Part shown: positions 18,389 to 26,329 of the stretch, piece by piece
Layout: each line of letters starts with the position of its first letter
Position numbering within the stretch: the stretch's first letter is position 1
Source: Kaistia hirudinis
GTDB lineage: Bacteria; Pseudomonadota; Alphaproteobacteria; Rhizobiales; Kaistiaceae
DNA length: 64,000 bases
Direction: 5' to 3'
Assembly: GCF_014196455.1 (NCBI RefSeq)
Contig: NZ_JACIDS010000003.1
Location: forward strand, 806,001-870,000
Notes under the pieces: generated by a model
Told to the model about the DNA's origin: nothing
Seen by the model: only the letters and a program-made list of their open reading frames with translations
Database searches by the model: none
Translations under genes and position numbers: made by a program

Positions 18389-19224
18389 AGCCGCTGCTCG
18401 ATATCGCCGCCGCAAGGGTCTTCTTCGACGGCGTGTTCTCGACCCCGCGCCTCGCTCATCCCGAGGGCGTCGCCATACATCCCGATGGCTCGGTCTGGTG
18501 CGGCACCGAGACGGGCGATTTGATCCGCATCGAGGCCGATGGCTCCGCGGCGCACCTCATGGCCTCGACCGGCGGCTTCCTGCTCGGCATCGCCTTCGAC
18601 AAGGCCGGCAATGTCTTCGCCTGCGACCTGAAGCATGCGGCGATCTTCCGCTATGAGGCGGCGACCGGTGCATTCGAGCGCTTCGCCGCCTCCGGCATCG
18701 GCGTTCCAAACTATCCCGTCGTGGATGAAGCGCGTGGCGTACTCTATGTCACCGACAGCCGCGGCAACAACAATATCGGACCCGGCGTCTTCCGTTACGA
18801 TCTCGCGAGCGGCGCCGGCGGCGTGTGGTGCGACGCGCCGATGGATTTCGCCAATGGCTGCCTGCTCGCCCCGGACGGCAGCGGCCTCTATGTCGTCGAG
18901 AGCGACGTGCCCTGCGTCTCCTTCGTCGCAATCCGCGCCGATGGTTCCGCCGGGGCCGTCCGTCGCATCGCGGAGCCGGTGCCGAACGTCCCGGACGGCC
19001 TTGCCTTCGGACCGGACGGCGCGCTCTACATTTCCTGCTACGAGCCGAGCCGCATCTATCGCAAGAAGGAGGGCGGACCGCTCGAACTGCTGATCGAGGA
19101 CCCGAAGGCCACCGTGATGGCCCATCCGACCAACATCGCCTTCAAGGGTTCGAAGCTCTACACCGCCAATCTCGGTCGTTGGCACATTACAGAGATCGAC
19201 CTTTCCGGGCTCGACGCCATCTGA
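18385..19224 (+). CDS. SMP-30/gluconolactonase/LRE family protein
   Basis: A 279-residue six-bladed beta-propeller of the SMP-30 family. Recognisable segments are HPEGVAIHPDGSVWCGTETG (about residues 27-46) and the metal-site-type stretches ANGCLLAPDGSGLYVVES and VPDGLAFGPDGALYISCYEPS. Members hydrolyse sugar lactones with a divalent metal. No export signal is present. The ATG overlaps the preceding stop (ATGA). It would open a lactone produced by the operon's dehydrogenase; the substrate is inferred only from the context. Confidence 0.88.
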   Translation: MKPLLDIAAARVFFDGVFSTPRLAHPEGVAIHPDGSVWCGTETGDLIRIEADGSAAHLMASTGGFLLGIAFDKAGNVFACDLKHAAIFRYEAATGAFERFAASGIGVPNYPVVDEARGVLYVTDSRGNNNIGPGVFRYDLASGAGGVWCDAPMDFANGCLLAPDGSGLYVVESDVPCVSFVAIRADGSAGAVRRIAEPVPNVPDGLAFGPDGALYISCYEPSRIYRKKEGGPLELLIEDPKATVMAHPTNIAFKGSKLYTANLGRWHITEIDLSGLDAI

Positions 19225-19232
19225 GGAACGCC

Positions 19233-19907
19233 ATGCAGGATGCCGAACTCTTCGCGATCGTTCGCGAGAAACTCTTCACCGCCGTGATCGGCGACGTCAT
19301 GGACGTGGCCGGGCTGACGCGGCAGTTCCTGCCGCCGGAGATCCGCGCGCTGGTGGGCGAGCATGTCCTCGTCGGCCGCGCCATGCCGGTGCTCGAGGCC
19401 GATTGCGCCAGCGAGTCGCTTGGCCATAACGGCTCGAACGAGGCCTTCGGACTGATGTTCAAGGCGCTCGACCAGCTGTCGGCCGGCGAGATCTATATCT
19501 GCACCGGTTCCTCGCCGCGGTATGCGCTCTGGGGCGGCCTCATGAGCACGCGCGCGGCGAAGCTCGGCGCGGTCGGCGCGGTGCTTGACGGCTATCATCG
19601 CGACACGCGCGAGATCCTGAAGCTCGATTTCCCGGTCTTCTCGATGGGCTCCTATGCGCAGGACCAGCGTGTGCGTGGCCGCGTCATCGACTATCGCTGT
19701 CCGATCGAGTTCAAGAATGGCTGCCGCGTCGAGCCGGGCGACCTGATCGTCGGCGATATCGACGGCGTCCTGACCGTGCCGAAGGCCCATGTCGGCGACA
19801 TCGTCGCGGCGGCGCTGAAGAAGGTCGCCGGCGAGGACGTCGTCCGCGACATGATCCTCGCAGGCCGCGACACGAGCGGCATCTTCGCCGAAACAGGCAT
19901 CATGTAG
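19233..19907 (+). CDS. RraA-like aldolase (HMG/CHA aldolase family)
   Basis: A 224-residue protein of the RraA/4-hydroxy-4-methyl-2-oxoglutarate aldolase family. The metal- and substrate-binding pair R123-D124 sits in VLDGYHRD after GGLMSTRAAKLGAVGA, matching the catalytic class II pyruvate aldolases. It is therefore probably a true aldolase or decarboxylase and not only an RNase E regulator-like fold. It starts eight bases after the SMP-30 gene with TGAGGAA upstream. As the last gene of the operon it could cleave a C-C bond to release pyruvate or an equivalent. Confidence 0.85.
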   Translation: MQDAELFAIVREKLFTAVIGDVMDVAGLTRQFLPPEIRALVGEHVLVGRAMPVLEADCASESLGHNGSNEAFGLMFKALDQLSAGEIYICTGSSPRYALWGGLMSTRAAKLGAVGAVLDGYHRDTREILKLDFPVFSMGSYAQDQRVRGRVIDYRCPIEFKNGCRVEPGDLIVGDIDGVLTVPKAHVGDIVAAALKKVAGEDVVRDMILAGRDTSGIFAETGIM

Positions 19908-20005
19908 GCCTGGGGGCTTGAATGGGCCTTCCTCCCCCTTGCGGACGCCGCCGTAAGAGGGTGACGTCACATTGGGGATAGACACCCAGCCGCCGTCCAA
20001 CGTGC

Positions 20006-20100
20006 CGTCATCCCGGCGGAAGCCGGGATCCATTCAGCCTGAGACTCGCTGTCGTCTTGCGCCTCGGCTGCATGGATCCCGTGTCGAGCACGGGATGACG
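20006..20100. repeat. 95-bp palindromic intergenic repeat
   Basis: Begins CGTCATCCCGG and ends with the complementary CGGGATGACG; inside, GGATCCAT pairs with ATGGATCC. This is the form of a widespread dispersed palindrome in alphaproteobacterial genomes. It fills part of the 352-base gap 19908-20259 after the long operon. The remainder of the gap holds a shorter remnant rich in CCTCCCCCTTG (about 19929-19970) and no credible gene. Confidence 0.7.
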
Positions 20101-20259
20101 GCGGAGACTGAGGCGATGGCGGAGAATCAACGTTTTGCAGCGGAATCTCCTTGGTGAGCGGCGCTGCGCGATTGACTGACCCAAGCGCCCCTCCCGCCTT
20201 GAGCACGGCTCAAAACGCGGCTACCAGAGCGCACCGCCTCTCTCGCCGCGAGGATCGCC

Positions 20260-20967
20260 GTGAAGCACGTCGTCGCCATTCGCCATGTCCATTTCGAGGA
20301 TCTCGGCACGCTCGAACCGGTCCTCGAACAGCGCGGCTATGCGGTCCGCTATCACGATGTCGGTCTCGACGATTTCGCGGCGCTCGATCCGCTGGAGCCG
20401 GATCTCCTTGTCGTCCTCGGCGGACCGATCGGCGTCTACGAGACCGAGGCCTATCCTTTTCTGATCGACGAGACGGCGCTGATCGCGCGCCGGCTTGCGA
20501 GCGGTCGTCCGATCCTCGGCATTTGTCTCGGCGCGCAACTCGTCGCCGCGGCGCTGGGTGCCAAGGTCGCGCCGACCGGCGTCAAGGAGATCGGCTTCGC
20601 GCCGCTGACGCTGACCGAAGCCGGCCGCGCCGGCCCGCTGCGCCATCTGGACGGCGTCGCGGTGCTGCACTGGCATGGCGACGCCTTCGCCATCCCGGAG
20701 GGCGCCGAGCATCTCGCCGCGACGCCGGTCTGCGCGACGCAGGCCTTCGCGGTCGGACGCACTGTGCTCGGCCTGCAGTTTCATCCCGAGGCGGATACGC
20801 AGCACGGCTTCGAGCGCTGGCTGGTCGGCCATGCCGCTGAGATCGCCGGCGCGGGCATCGACCCGCGCGTGCTGCGCGCCGACGCCAGGCGCCTCGGGCC
20901 ACCGCTCGCGCTGGCCGCGGCGGCGATGTTCGGCGCATGGCTGGATGGTCTTGCGCCGGCCGGCTGA
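20260..20967 (+). CDS. Class I glutamine amidotransferase-like protein
   Basis: A 235-residue protein with a complete class I amidotransferase triad: C89 in GICLGAQ, and H175 and E177 in FHPEAD. The glycine-rich LGGPIGVYE near residue 53 is the oxyanion region. Such stand-alone GATases include gamma-glutamyl hydrolases of polyamine or amine catabolism and GMP-synthase-like domains; the partner is not identifiable here. The start is GTG. It converges with the RidA gene with five bases between the stops. Confidence 0.88.
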   Translation: MKHVVAIRHVHFEDLGTLEPVLEQRGYAVRYHDVGLDDFAALDPLEPDLLVVLGGPIGVYETEAYPFLIDETALIARRLASGRPILGICLGAQLVAAALGAKVAPTGVKEIGFAPLTLTEAGRAGPLRHLDGVAVLHWHGDAFAIPEGAEHLAATPVCATQAFAVGRTVLGLQFHPEADTQHGFERWLVGHAAEIAGAGIDPRVLRADARRLGPPLALAAAAMFGAWLDGLAPAG

Positions 20968-20972
20968 GCCGT

Positions 20973-21320
20973 TCAGGGCAGCGCGGCGACCACCATGATC
21001 TCGACGCGATAGATCGGCTTGGCGAGCCGCGACTCGCCGGTCGCGCGGGCGGGCGGGTTGGCGGGATCGACCCAGGCGTCCCAGACCGCGTTCATCGCAG
21101 CGAAATCGGCGATGTCGGCGAGCCAGATCGTTGCCGAGAGGATCCGCGATTTGTCGGTGCCGGCCAGCGCCAGCAGGCGGTCGATCTCGGCGAGCGCGGC
21201 ACGCGTCTGTGGCCCGACCTCGGTGCCGTCGCGGCCGACCTGGCCGGAGACATGGACGAGACCGCCATGGACGACGACCTGGCTCATGCGGGAGCCGCTC
21301 TCGTGGCGGACGATGCTCAT
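20973..21320 (-). CDS. RidA-family protein
   Basis: A 115-residue RidA/YjgF-type protein with the HVSGQVGRDG segment (residues about 23-32) and the C-terminal KPIYRVEIMVVAALP strand. The conserved arginine of imine-hydrolysing members is plausibly R105. It would hydrolyse reactive enamine/imine intermediates or an acyl-type substrate. It lies 41 bases downstream of the FGGY kinase gene on the same strand and is probably the last gene of the LacI-controlled operon. Confidence 0.88.
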   Translation of the reverse strand: MSIVRHESGSRMSQVVVHGGLVHVSGQVGRDGTEVGPQTRAALAEIDRLLALAGTDKSRILSATIWLADIADFAAMNAVWDAWVDPANPPARATGESRLAKPIYRVEIMVVAALP

Positions 21321-21361
21321 GCGGAAACCTCGGCTTGATCGATGAAAAGGGGAGGGCGATG

Positions 21362-22858
21362 TCAGGCGTCGGCGGCGCGCGAAAGCTCGGCGTCGGCGAG
21401 GCGGCGATAGCGCTCATAGGCGGCGCGGGAGGCTGCGATCCGCTCAGGGCGGGGATCGAAGCGGCGGCTGGTCGCGACCGTCCGCCGCACCACGGCGTCG
21501 AGCGAGCCGGCGCCGATCGCGACCTGGGCCATCAGCGCGGCGCCGACGCTGGAGGCGTCGAGTTCCTCGATCCGTGTGACCGGGCGTTCCAGCACGTCGG
21601 CGATGATCGCGCACCAGGCATCGACCCGGGCGCCGCCCTCGGCGACGCGCACCTCGGCGATGTGGCCGCCGAGCCGTTCGAACAGGCGCGTGCAGTCCTT
21701 CACATTGAAGGCGACGCCCTCCATGACGGCCTGCACCATTTCGCCCGCGCCATGCGACGAGGCGAGGCCGTGAAAGGCGCCGCGCGCGCCGGCCCGTGGC
21801 ACGGGCGTCGCGGAGCCTTCGAGGAAGGGCAGAAAGGTCACGCCGCGCGCGCCGGCCGGCACGTCGTCGGCGAGTGCCGTCATCGCCTCGAAAGCGAGCG
21901 GCAGGCGGCCGTTCAGCGACAGCGTCCGATGCAGCCAGGCAAGGCTGAGCCCGCCGCTCATCACGAGGCCGAGCCAGATCGAGCGCGCGGGATCGGCATG
22001 CGGCAGCAGCCAGAAACCGGGCTCCATACCCGAGCGCGGCAGTCCGTCCTCGGCCAGCACGACATGGCCGGCCGTGCCGAGCGTGACGCCGAGCACGCCG
22101 GGTTCGACCACGCCGCAGCCGACCGCGAGCGCCGCGACATCGCCGCCGCCCGGCGCAACCGGCAGGCCGGACGGCAGCCCGGTCGCGGCGGCGGCTTCCG
22201 CGCCCAGATGGCCGGCGACGGCGAGCGAGGGCGCGATCGGCGGCAGCAGGCCGGCATCGAAGCCCGCGGCGTCGGCGAGTTCGCCGATCCATGCATGCGT
22301 GCGCGCATCCATCATCCCCGTCGCCGAGGCGTCGGAAGGATCGGTGGCAATCGCGCCGGTCAGGCGATGGAGGATATAGTCCTTGACCAGCAGGATCCGC
22401 CGGGTCGCGGCGAGGTGCTCGGGTTCGGCTTTCGCGAGCCAGGCGAGCTTGGCCAGCACCGCAATGCCGGTCAGATCCGTCGCGGCGCGCTCGCGCAGCA
22501 GCGCGCCATGCCGCGCGGCGAGTTCGGTTGCCTGTGCCGCGCCGCGCGTGTCGAGCCAGATGATCGCCGGCCGCAGCACGCGGTTGTCGCCATCGAGCAG
22601 AACGACGCCGTTGAGCTGGCCGGACAGGCCGATGCCCGCGATCCGCTCCGCGCCGATCGCCGCCACGATCTCGCGGATGGCGGCGAGGGTCCCGCGCCAC
22701 CAATCCTCGGGATCCTGCTCGACGAAGCCCGGCGCCGGGCTCGTCATCGGATAGGGCCGGCTCGCCCGCGCCAGCACGCGGCCGTCGCCGCCGACGGCGA
22801 CGACCTTGACCGCCGACGTGCCGACATCGATGCCGAGCGTCGCCCCGTCCTTGCGCAT
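21362..22858 (-). CDS. FGGY-family carbohydrate kinase (xylulokinase-like)
   Basis: A 498-residue sugar kinase. The N-terminal ATPase-fold phosphate loop is GIDVGTSAVKVV (residues about 9-20), SGQLNGVVLLD and IIWLDTRG follow, and the catalytic aspartate is in GGGDVAALAVG near the middle; the overall layout is that of XylB. The ATG overlaps the previous gene's stop by one base (TGATG), showing coupling. It would phosphorylate a ketose or sugar acid made by the upstream hydrolases. The exact sugar is not readable. Confidence 0.9.
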   Translation of the reverse strand: MRKDGATLGIDVGTSAVKVVAVGGDGRVLARASRPYPMTSPAPGFVEQDPEDWWRGTLAAIREIVAAIGAERIAGIGLSGQLNGVVLLDGDNRVLRPAIIWLDTRGAAQATELAARHGALLRERAATDLTGIAVLAKLAWLAKAEPEHLAATRRILLVKDYILHRLTGAIATDPSDASATGMMDARTHAWIGELADAAGFDAGLLPPIAPSLAVAGHLGAEAAAATGLPSGLPVAPGGGDVAALAVGCGVVEPGVLGVTLGTAGHVVLAEDGLPRSGMEPGFWLLPHADPARSIWLGLVMSGGLSLAWLHRTLSLNGRLPLAFEAMTALADDVPAGARGVTFLPFLEGSATPVPRAGARGAFHGLASSHGAGEMVQAVMEGVAFNVKDCTRLFERLGGHIAEVRVAEGGARVDAWCAIIADVLERPVTRIEELDASSVGAALMAQVAIGAGSLDAVVRRTVATSRRFDPRPERIAASRAAYERYRRLADAELSRAADA

Positions 22859-23784
22859 CAGGCCTCGCCGGCGAAGAAGCGGCGGGGATTGTCGACCAGC
22901 AGCATGGTGAGTTCGGCCTCGGTGAAGCCCTCGGCCATCAGGCGGTCGCGGAACTGCGTCAGCACATAATCGAGGCCCGGTCCGCCGCCATACGAACGCC
23001 AATAGCTGGGACGGCCGAGATCATTGCCGATCAGCACGCGCTGGCCGTGGCCGCTGTCGAGCATGTCGCGCAGCGCCGTGACGCGCCGGCTCTCGGGGCC
23101 GTATTTCGACTTGCCGAAGCAGTCATAGCCGACATAGACGCCGAGCGCGGTGATGCGCTTGTGGTCCGGCAGATCGAGATTGCGGTCCATATGCGAGAGC
23201 GCGATCCGGTGCGGCGCGACGCCCTTCTCGATCAGTAGCCCCGCCTGCTCATAGCCCATGGTGCCGGCGGTGGTATGCGTGATGACCGGCCGGTCGGTTT
23301 CCAGATGCGCGGCCGCGGCGACGCGCACCAGCTTCTGCGCCGTGTCGTTGAAATTGTTGTACTCGGTGCCGCACTTGATGATGCCGGCCTTGATGGTCGT
23401 GCCGTCCATGCCGATGAGGCAGTCGCGCACCGTGTCGCGGATCATGTCGGCCTCGGAGACCGAATGCGCCCAGCGGCCCATATAATGCGGCCGGTTGTAG
23501 CCGGCCGTCATGATGACGTTCACCTCGGGCACCAAGTCGGCGATCGCCTTGATCTTCGCCGTGTTGCGGCCGAAGTCGACGGCGGTGAGCTCGCACAGCG
23601 TCCGCCCGCCCGCCTTCGCGAAGCTCTTCAGCTCCTCGGCGGATTTCTCGACCGAATCGAGCGCGAAATCGGGATCGCGCGCATGCAGCCAGGTCGGCGG
23701 CTCGACATAGAGATGCTCGTGATAGTCGGTGATGCCGAGCTGGTCCGCGGTGATCGGACCATTGACGGTCATGATCTCGCTCAT
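22858..23784 (-). CDS. Phosphotriesterase-family metal-dependent hydrolase (probable lactonase)
   Basis: A 308-residue amidohydrolase-superfamily TIM barrel with a full binuclear metal site: H22 and H24 in the HEHLY motif, K137 (IIKCG, the lysine normally carbamylated), H170 (ITHTT), H198 (LSHMDRN) and D255 (GNDLG). Family members near this type hydrolyse sugar lactones, some of them phosphorylated pentonolactones, rather than phosphotriesters. Lying between an FGGY kinase and a creatininase-family enzyme, it is probably a lactonase for a sugar acid pathway. It overlaps both neighbours by one to four bases. Confidence 0.9.
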   Translation of the reverse strand: MSEIMTVNGPITADQLGITDYHEHLYVEPPTWLHARDPDFALDSVEKSAEELKSFAKAGGRTLCELTAVDFGRNTAKIKAIADLVPEVNVIMTAGYNRPHYMGRWAHSVSEADMIRDTVRDCLIGMDGTTIKAGIIKCGTEYNNFNDTAQKLVRVAAAAHLETDRPVITHTTAGTMGYEQAGLLIEKGVAPHRIALSHMDRNLDLPDHKRITALGVYVGYDCFGKSKYGPESRRVTALRDMLDSGHGQRVLIGNDLGRPSYWRSYGGGPGLDYVLTQFRDRLMAEGFTEAELTMLLVDNPRRFFAGEA

Positions 23785-24554
23785 TGCTGCTCTCCTTGGT
23801 CTTCTTGAGAAATCAGTCCGTGCCGGGCGAGGAAGCCCGTCCAGAGCGCGGCCGAGCGGGCGGCGCCGAGGCCGATCCAGCGCCGGCCCTTCTCGGCCGT
23901 CGCCGGCGTCGGATCGCCGAACACGCCGCTGCGCATGATGTGGCCCATGGACAGCTCCGACTTGCCATAGTCGGGCGGCACCGGCGGATAGTCGGGCGCG
24001 GCGAGGTCCATCCGAACGAGGTCTGGCGCGATGGCGAGCATCAGCGAGGTCTCGATCTCCTCGGCATGGAAGTCGTCGGCCCAGGGCTTGCTGTCCGCCT
24101 CCGCCGTCATCTCCTTGAGCCCGCCATACATGCCGTAGAGCATGTGGATGCCGTAGCGATCGTGGATCAGCTCGCGCAGCGCATGCTTCAGCGGCTGCGG
24201 ATTGGAGCCGTGGCCGGAGATGACGTAGAGCGCCTTGATGCCCCAGCGGTCGAGGCTTTCGGCGACGTCGCGGATCACCTGCATATAGGTGTCGAAGCGT
24301 AGCGTCAGCGTGCCCGGCACGTCACGCCAGACCCAGGCATAGCCGAGCGGCAGCGCGGGGAGGACGAGACCGCGGCTCAGCTTCGCCGTCTCGAGCGCCA
24401 TCGTCTCGGCGATCATCGTGTCCGTGCCGGTCGGCAGATGCGGGCCGTGCTGCTCGGTCGAGCCGACGGGCAGGATGGCGAAGGGTTCGCGCGCCACGAA
24501 ATCGCGGATCTCGGGCAGGCGGGCCCTTACAGCTTCCAGATAGCGGTCGGTCAT
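23781..24554 (-). CDS. Creatininase-family amidohydrolase
   Basis: A 257-residue protein with the creatininase signature STEQHGPHLPTGTD at residues 32-45, giving metal ligands E34, H36 and D45, then ISGHGSNPQ and AEEIETS with a further ligand. Members open cyclic amides or lactone-like rings (creatininase, formamide hydrolases of cofactor pathways, mycofactocin protein MftE). Start at 24554 gives the family-typical N-terminus; both ends overlap neighbours by four bases. Next to a PTE lactonase and sugar kinase it probably acts on a lactam or lactone derived from the imported compound. Confidence 0.88.
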   Translation of the reverse strand: MTDRYLEAVRARLPEIRDFVAREPFAILPVGSTEQHGPHLPTGTDTMIAETMALETAKLSRGLVLPALPLGYAWVWRDVPGTLTLRFDTYMQVIRDVAESLDRWGIKALYVISGHGSNPQPLKHALRELIHDRYGIHMLYGMYGGLKEMTAEADSKPWADDFHAEEIETSLMLAIAPDLVRMDLAAPDYPPVPPDYGKSELSMGHIMRSGVFGDPTPATAEKGRRWIGLGAARSAALWTGFLARHGLISQEDQGEQQ

Positions 24555-25399
24555 TTCACGGCTCCCGATGCGAGGCCCGCCACGATATGGCGCTGCGCGA
24601 AGCCGACAAAGATCAGCGCCGGGATCATCGAGCAGATCGAGACGGCGGCGATCAGCGGCCAGTCGAACGACATGGTGCCGGCGAGCGAGGCGACGGCCAC
24701 GGGAACGGTCTGCGCACCGCGCGCCGTCAGCACGAAGGCGAGCAGGAACTCGTTCCAGGAGAAGATGAACACGACGATCGCGACGGAGGCGAGCATCGGC
24801 CGCGCGATCGGCACGATGATATAGAGCAGGATCTGCAGCGGGCCTGCGCCATCCAGCATCGCCGCCTGGTCGAGCTCCTCGGGGATCGAGCGGAAATAGG
24901 TGAGCAGCATCCACACCGCGAGCGGCAGCGTCAGCGTCAGATGGGCGAGCGAGACGGCGACCCGCGTGTCGAGCAGGCCGAGCGCCTTGAACAGCACGTA
25001 AAGCGGCAGGATCACCGCGAAGACGGGCGCCATGCGGACCGAGATCACCCAGAAGGAGAGATTGTCCTGCGCCTTGCCGGTCATGCGCGCCAGCGCATAG
25101 GCGGCGGGCGTGCCGAGCAGCAGCGTCAGCACGACATTGGACAGCGCGATGATCAGGCTGTTCTGGAACGCGCCAAGGAAGCCCTTGGCGACGATCGCCG
25201 AATAGGCGTCGAAGCTCGGCGTGAAGATCAGCTGCGGCGGCAAGGCGAGCGCCTGGTTGCGCGTCTTCAGCGAGCCGAGGGCCAGCCAGGCGATCGGCAG
25301 CAGCACGAAGGCCAGCGCGAAGATCGTGAAGGCAAGCCGGGCGATGCGCACGCTCGCCGGCACGGGCGGCCCGTCGTCATGGATGCGTCGGCGGATCAT
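24551..25399 (-). CDS. Sugar ABC transporter permease (MalG-like, CUT1)
   Basis: A 282-residue inner-membrane permease with six hydrophobic segments. The cytoplasmic EAA loop is recognisable as PEELDQAAMLDGAGPLQI, the contact site for the ATPase. It pairs with the MalF-like permease encoded immediately upstream, and the genes overlap by four bases. No ATP-binding protein gene occurs in this operon, so the pair must borrow one, as known for MsmX- or UgpC-type shared ATPases. Confidence 0.92.
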   Translation of the reverse strand: MIRRRIHDDGPPVPASVRIARLAFTIFALAFVLLPIAWLALGSLKTRNQALALPPQLIFTPSFDAYSAIVAKGFLGAFQNSLIIALSNVVLTLLLGTPAAYALARMTGKAQDNLSFWVISVRMAPVFAVILPLYVLFKALGLLDTRVAVSLAHLTLTLPLAVWMLLTYFRSIPEELDQAAMLDGAGPLQILLYIIVPIARPMLASVAIVVFIFSWNEFLLAFVLTARGAQTVPVAVASLAGTMSFDWPLIAAVSICSMIPALIFVGFAQRHIVAGLASGAVK

Positions 25400-26256
25400 G
25401 TCGCGGGCCTCAGGAAGCGGCGATAGGCGATGGAGGCGCAGACCGTCGTCACGACCACCATGACGACGCCGAGCGCCGCGGCGAGGCCGAAATCGAAGCG
25501 CTGGAACGCCGACTTCCAGCCGAACAGGGCGAGCGTCTGCGTCGCGCGGCCGGGCCCGCCCTTGGTCATGACATAGATGAGCTCGAAGGTGTTGATCGCG
25601 TCGATGACGCGGAAGAGCAGCGCGACGACGACGGCCGGGCGGATCATCGGCAGAGTGACGTGCAGGAATTCCTGGAAGACATTCGCGCCGTCGAGCCGGA
25701 TCGCCTCGTAATAGTCGCGCGGGATGCTCTGCATCGCGGCGAGGAAGATCAGGAACATGAACGGGGCGCGGCTCCACACATCCGCGATCACGACCGAGAT
25801 CATCGCGCCCGTCGGATCGGCGAGCATATTCATCTTGAGCCCGAGCCCCGGCAGCAGGAAGGCGCCGAGGAAGCCCATCTCGCCATTCATCAGGAAGCGC
25901 CAGGTGAAGCCCGCCACCACCGGCGGGATCACCAGCGGCATGATGACGATGGAGCGCAGCGCCGAGGGCGTGCGCGGCGCCGAGAGGGCCAGCGCCAGCC
26001 CCATGGCGAAGGCGACCATCAGCGCGGTCGAGGCGACGAGATAGACCAGCGTCACCCAGACGGCGGAGGTGAAGTCGGCCGAGCGGAACAGGACGCGGAA
26101 ATTGCCGACGCCGTCGAAATAGCGCTCGGGATCGGTGACGATCCAGTGCGTCAGGCTCATCCAGACCAGATAGCCGGAGGGGAAGAGCACGACGGTTCCG
26201 AGCGCCAGCACCATGGGCACCACGAACCAGAAGCGCCAGTCGTTGAAGATCGCCAT
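25396..26256 (-). CDS. Sugar ABC transporter permease (MalF-like, CUT1)
   Basis: A 286-residue permease with six predicted membrane helices and the EAA-type loop IPRDYYEAIRLDGANVFQEF. It starts at an ATG 73 bases after the binding-protein gene; that spacer contains a hairpin. Together with the MalG-like partner it forms the channel for the sugar bound by the upstream receptor. Confidence 0.92.
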   Translation of the reverse strand: MAIFNDWRFWFVVPMVLALGTVVLFPSGYLVWMSLTHWIVTDPERYFDGVGNFRVLFRSADFTSAVWVTLVYLVASTALMVAFAMGLALALSAPRTPSALRSIVIMPLVIPPVVAGFTWRFLMNGEMGFLGAFLLPGLGLKMNMLADPTGAMISVVIADVWSRAPFMFLIFLAAMQSIPRDYYEAIRLDGANVFQEFLHVTLPMIRPAVVVALLFRVIDAINTFELIYVMTKGGPGRATQTLALFGWKSAFQRFDFGLAAALGVVMVVVTTVCASIAYRRFLRPAT

Positions 26257-26283
26257 GCCGTCCGCAATTCGCGAGGAAGAGGC

Positions 26284-26310
26284 GGCGCCCGGTCCGGTGG
26301 AGCGGGCGCC
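26284..26310 (-). terminator. Hairpin between binding-protein and permease genes
   Basis: A 7-bp GC stem (GGCGCCC / GGGCGCC) with a 13-base loop in the 73-base gap. No T-run follows, so it is more likely an mRNA-processing or attenuating structure than a full terminator. It would favour the receptor over the permeases. Confidence 0.4.
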
Positions 26311-26329
26311 CTGTTGGTTCAGCAGCGGT

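Noticed and set aside
20006-20100. The 95-bp palindrome as an attachment site or insertion-sequence end
   Set aside because: There is no transposase, no integrase, no tRNA and no target-site duplication nearby; it fits a dispersed intergenic repeat.
19972-20157. A 61-codon open frame over the intergenic repeat
   Set aside because: Its sequence is created by the 95-bp palindromic repeat at 20006-20100; such frames recur wherever the repeat occurs.
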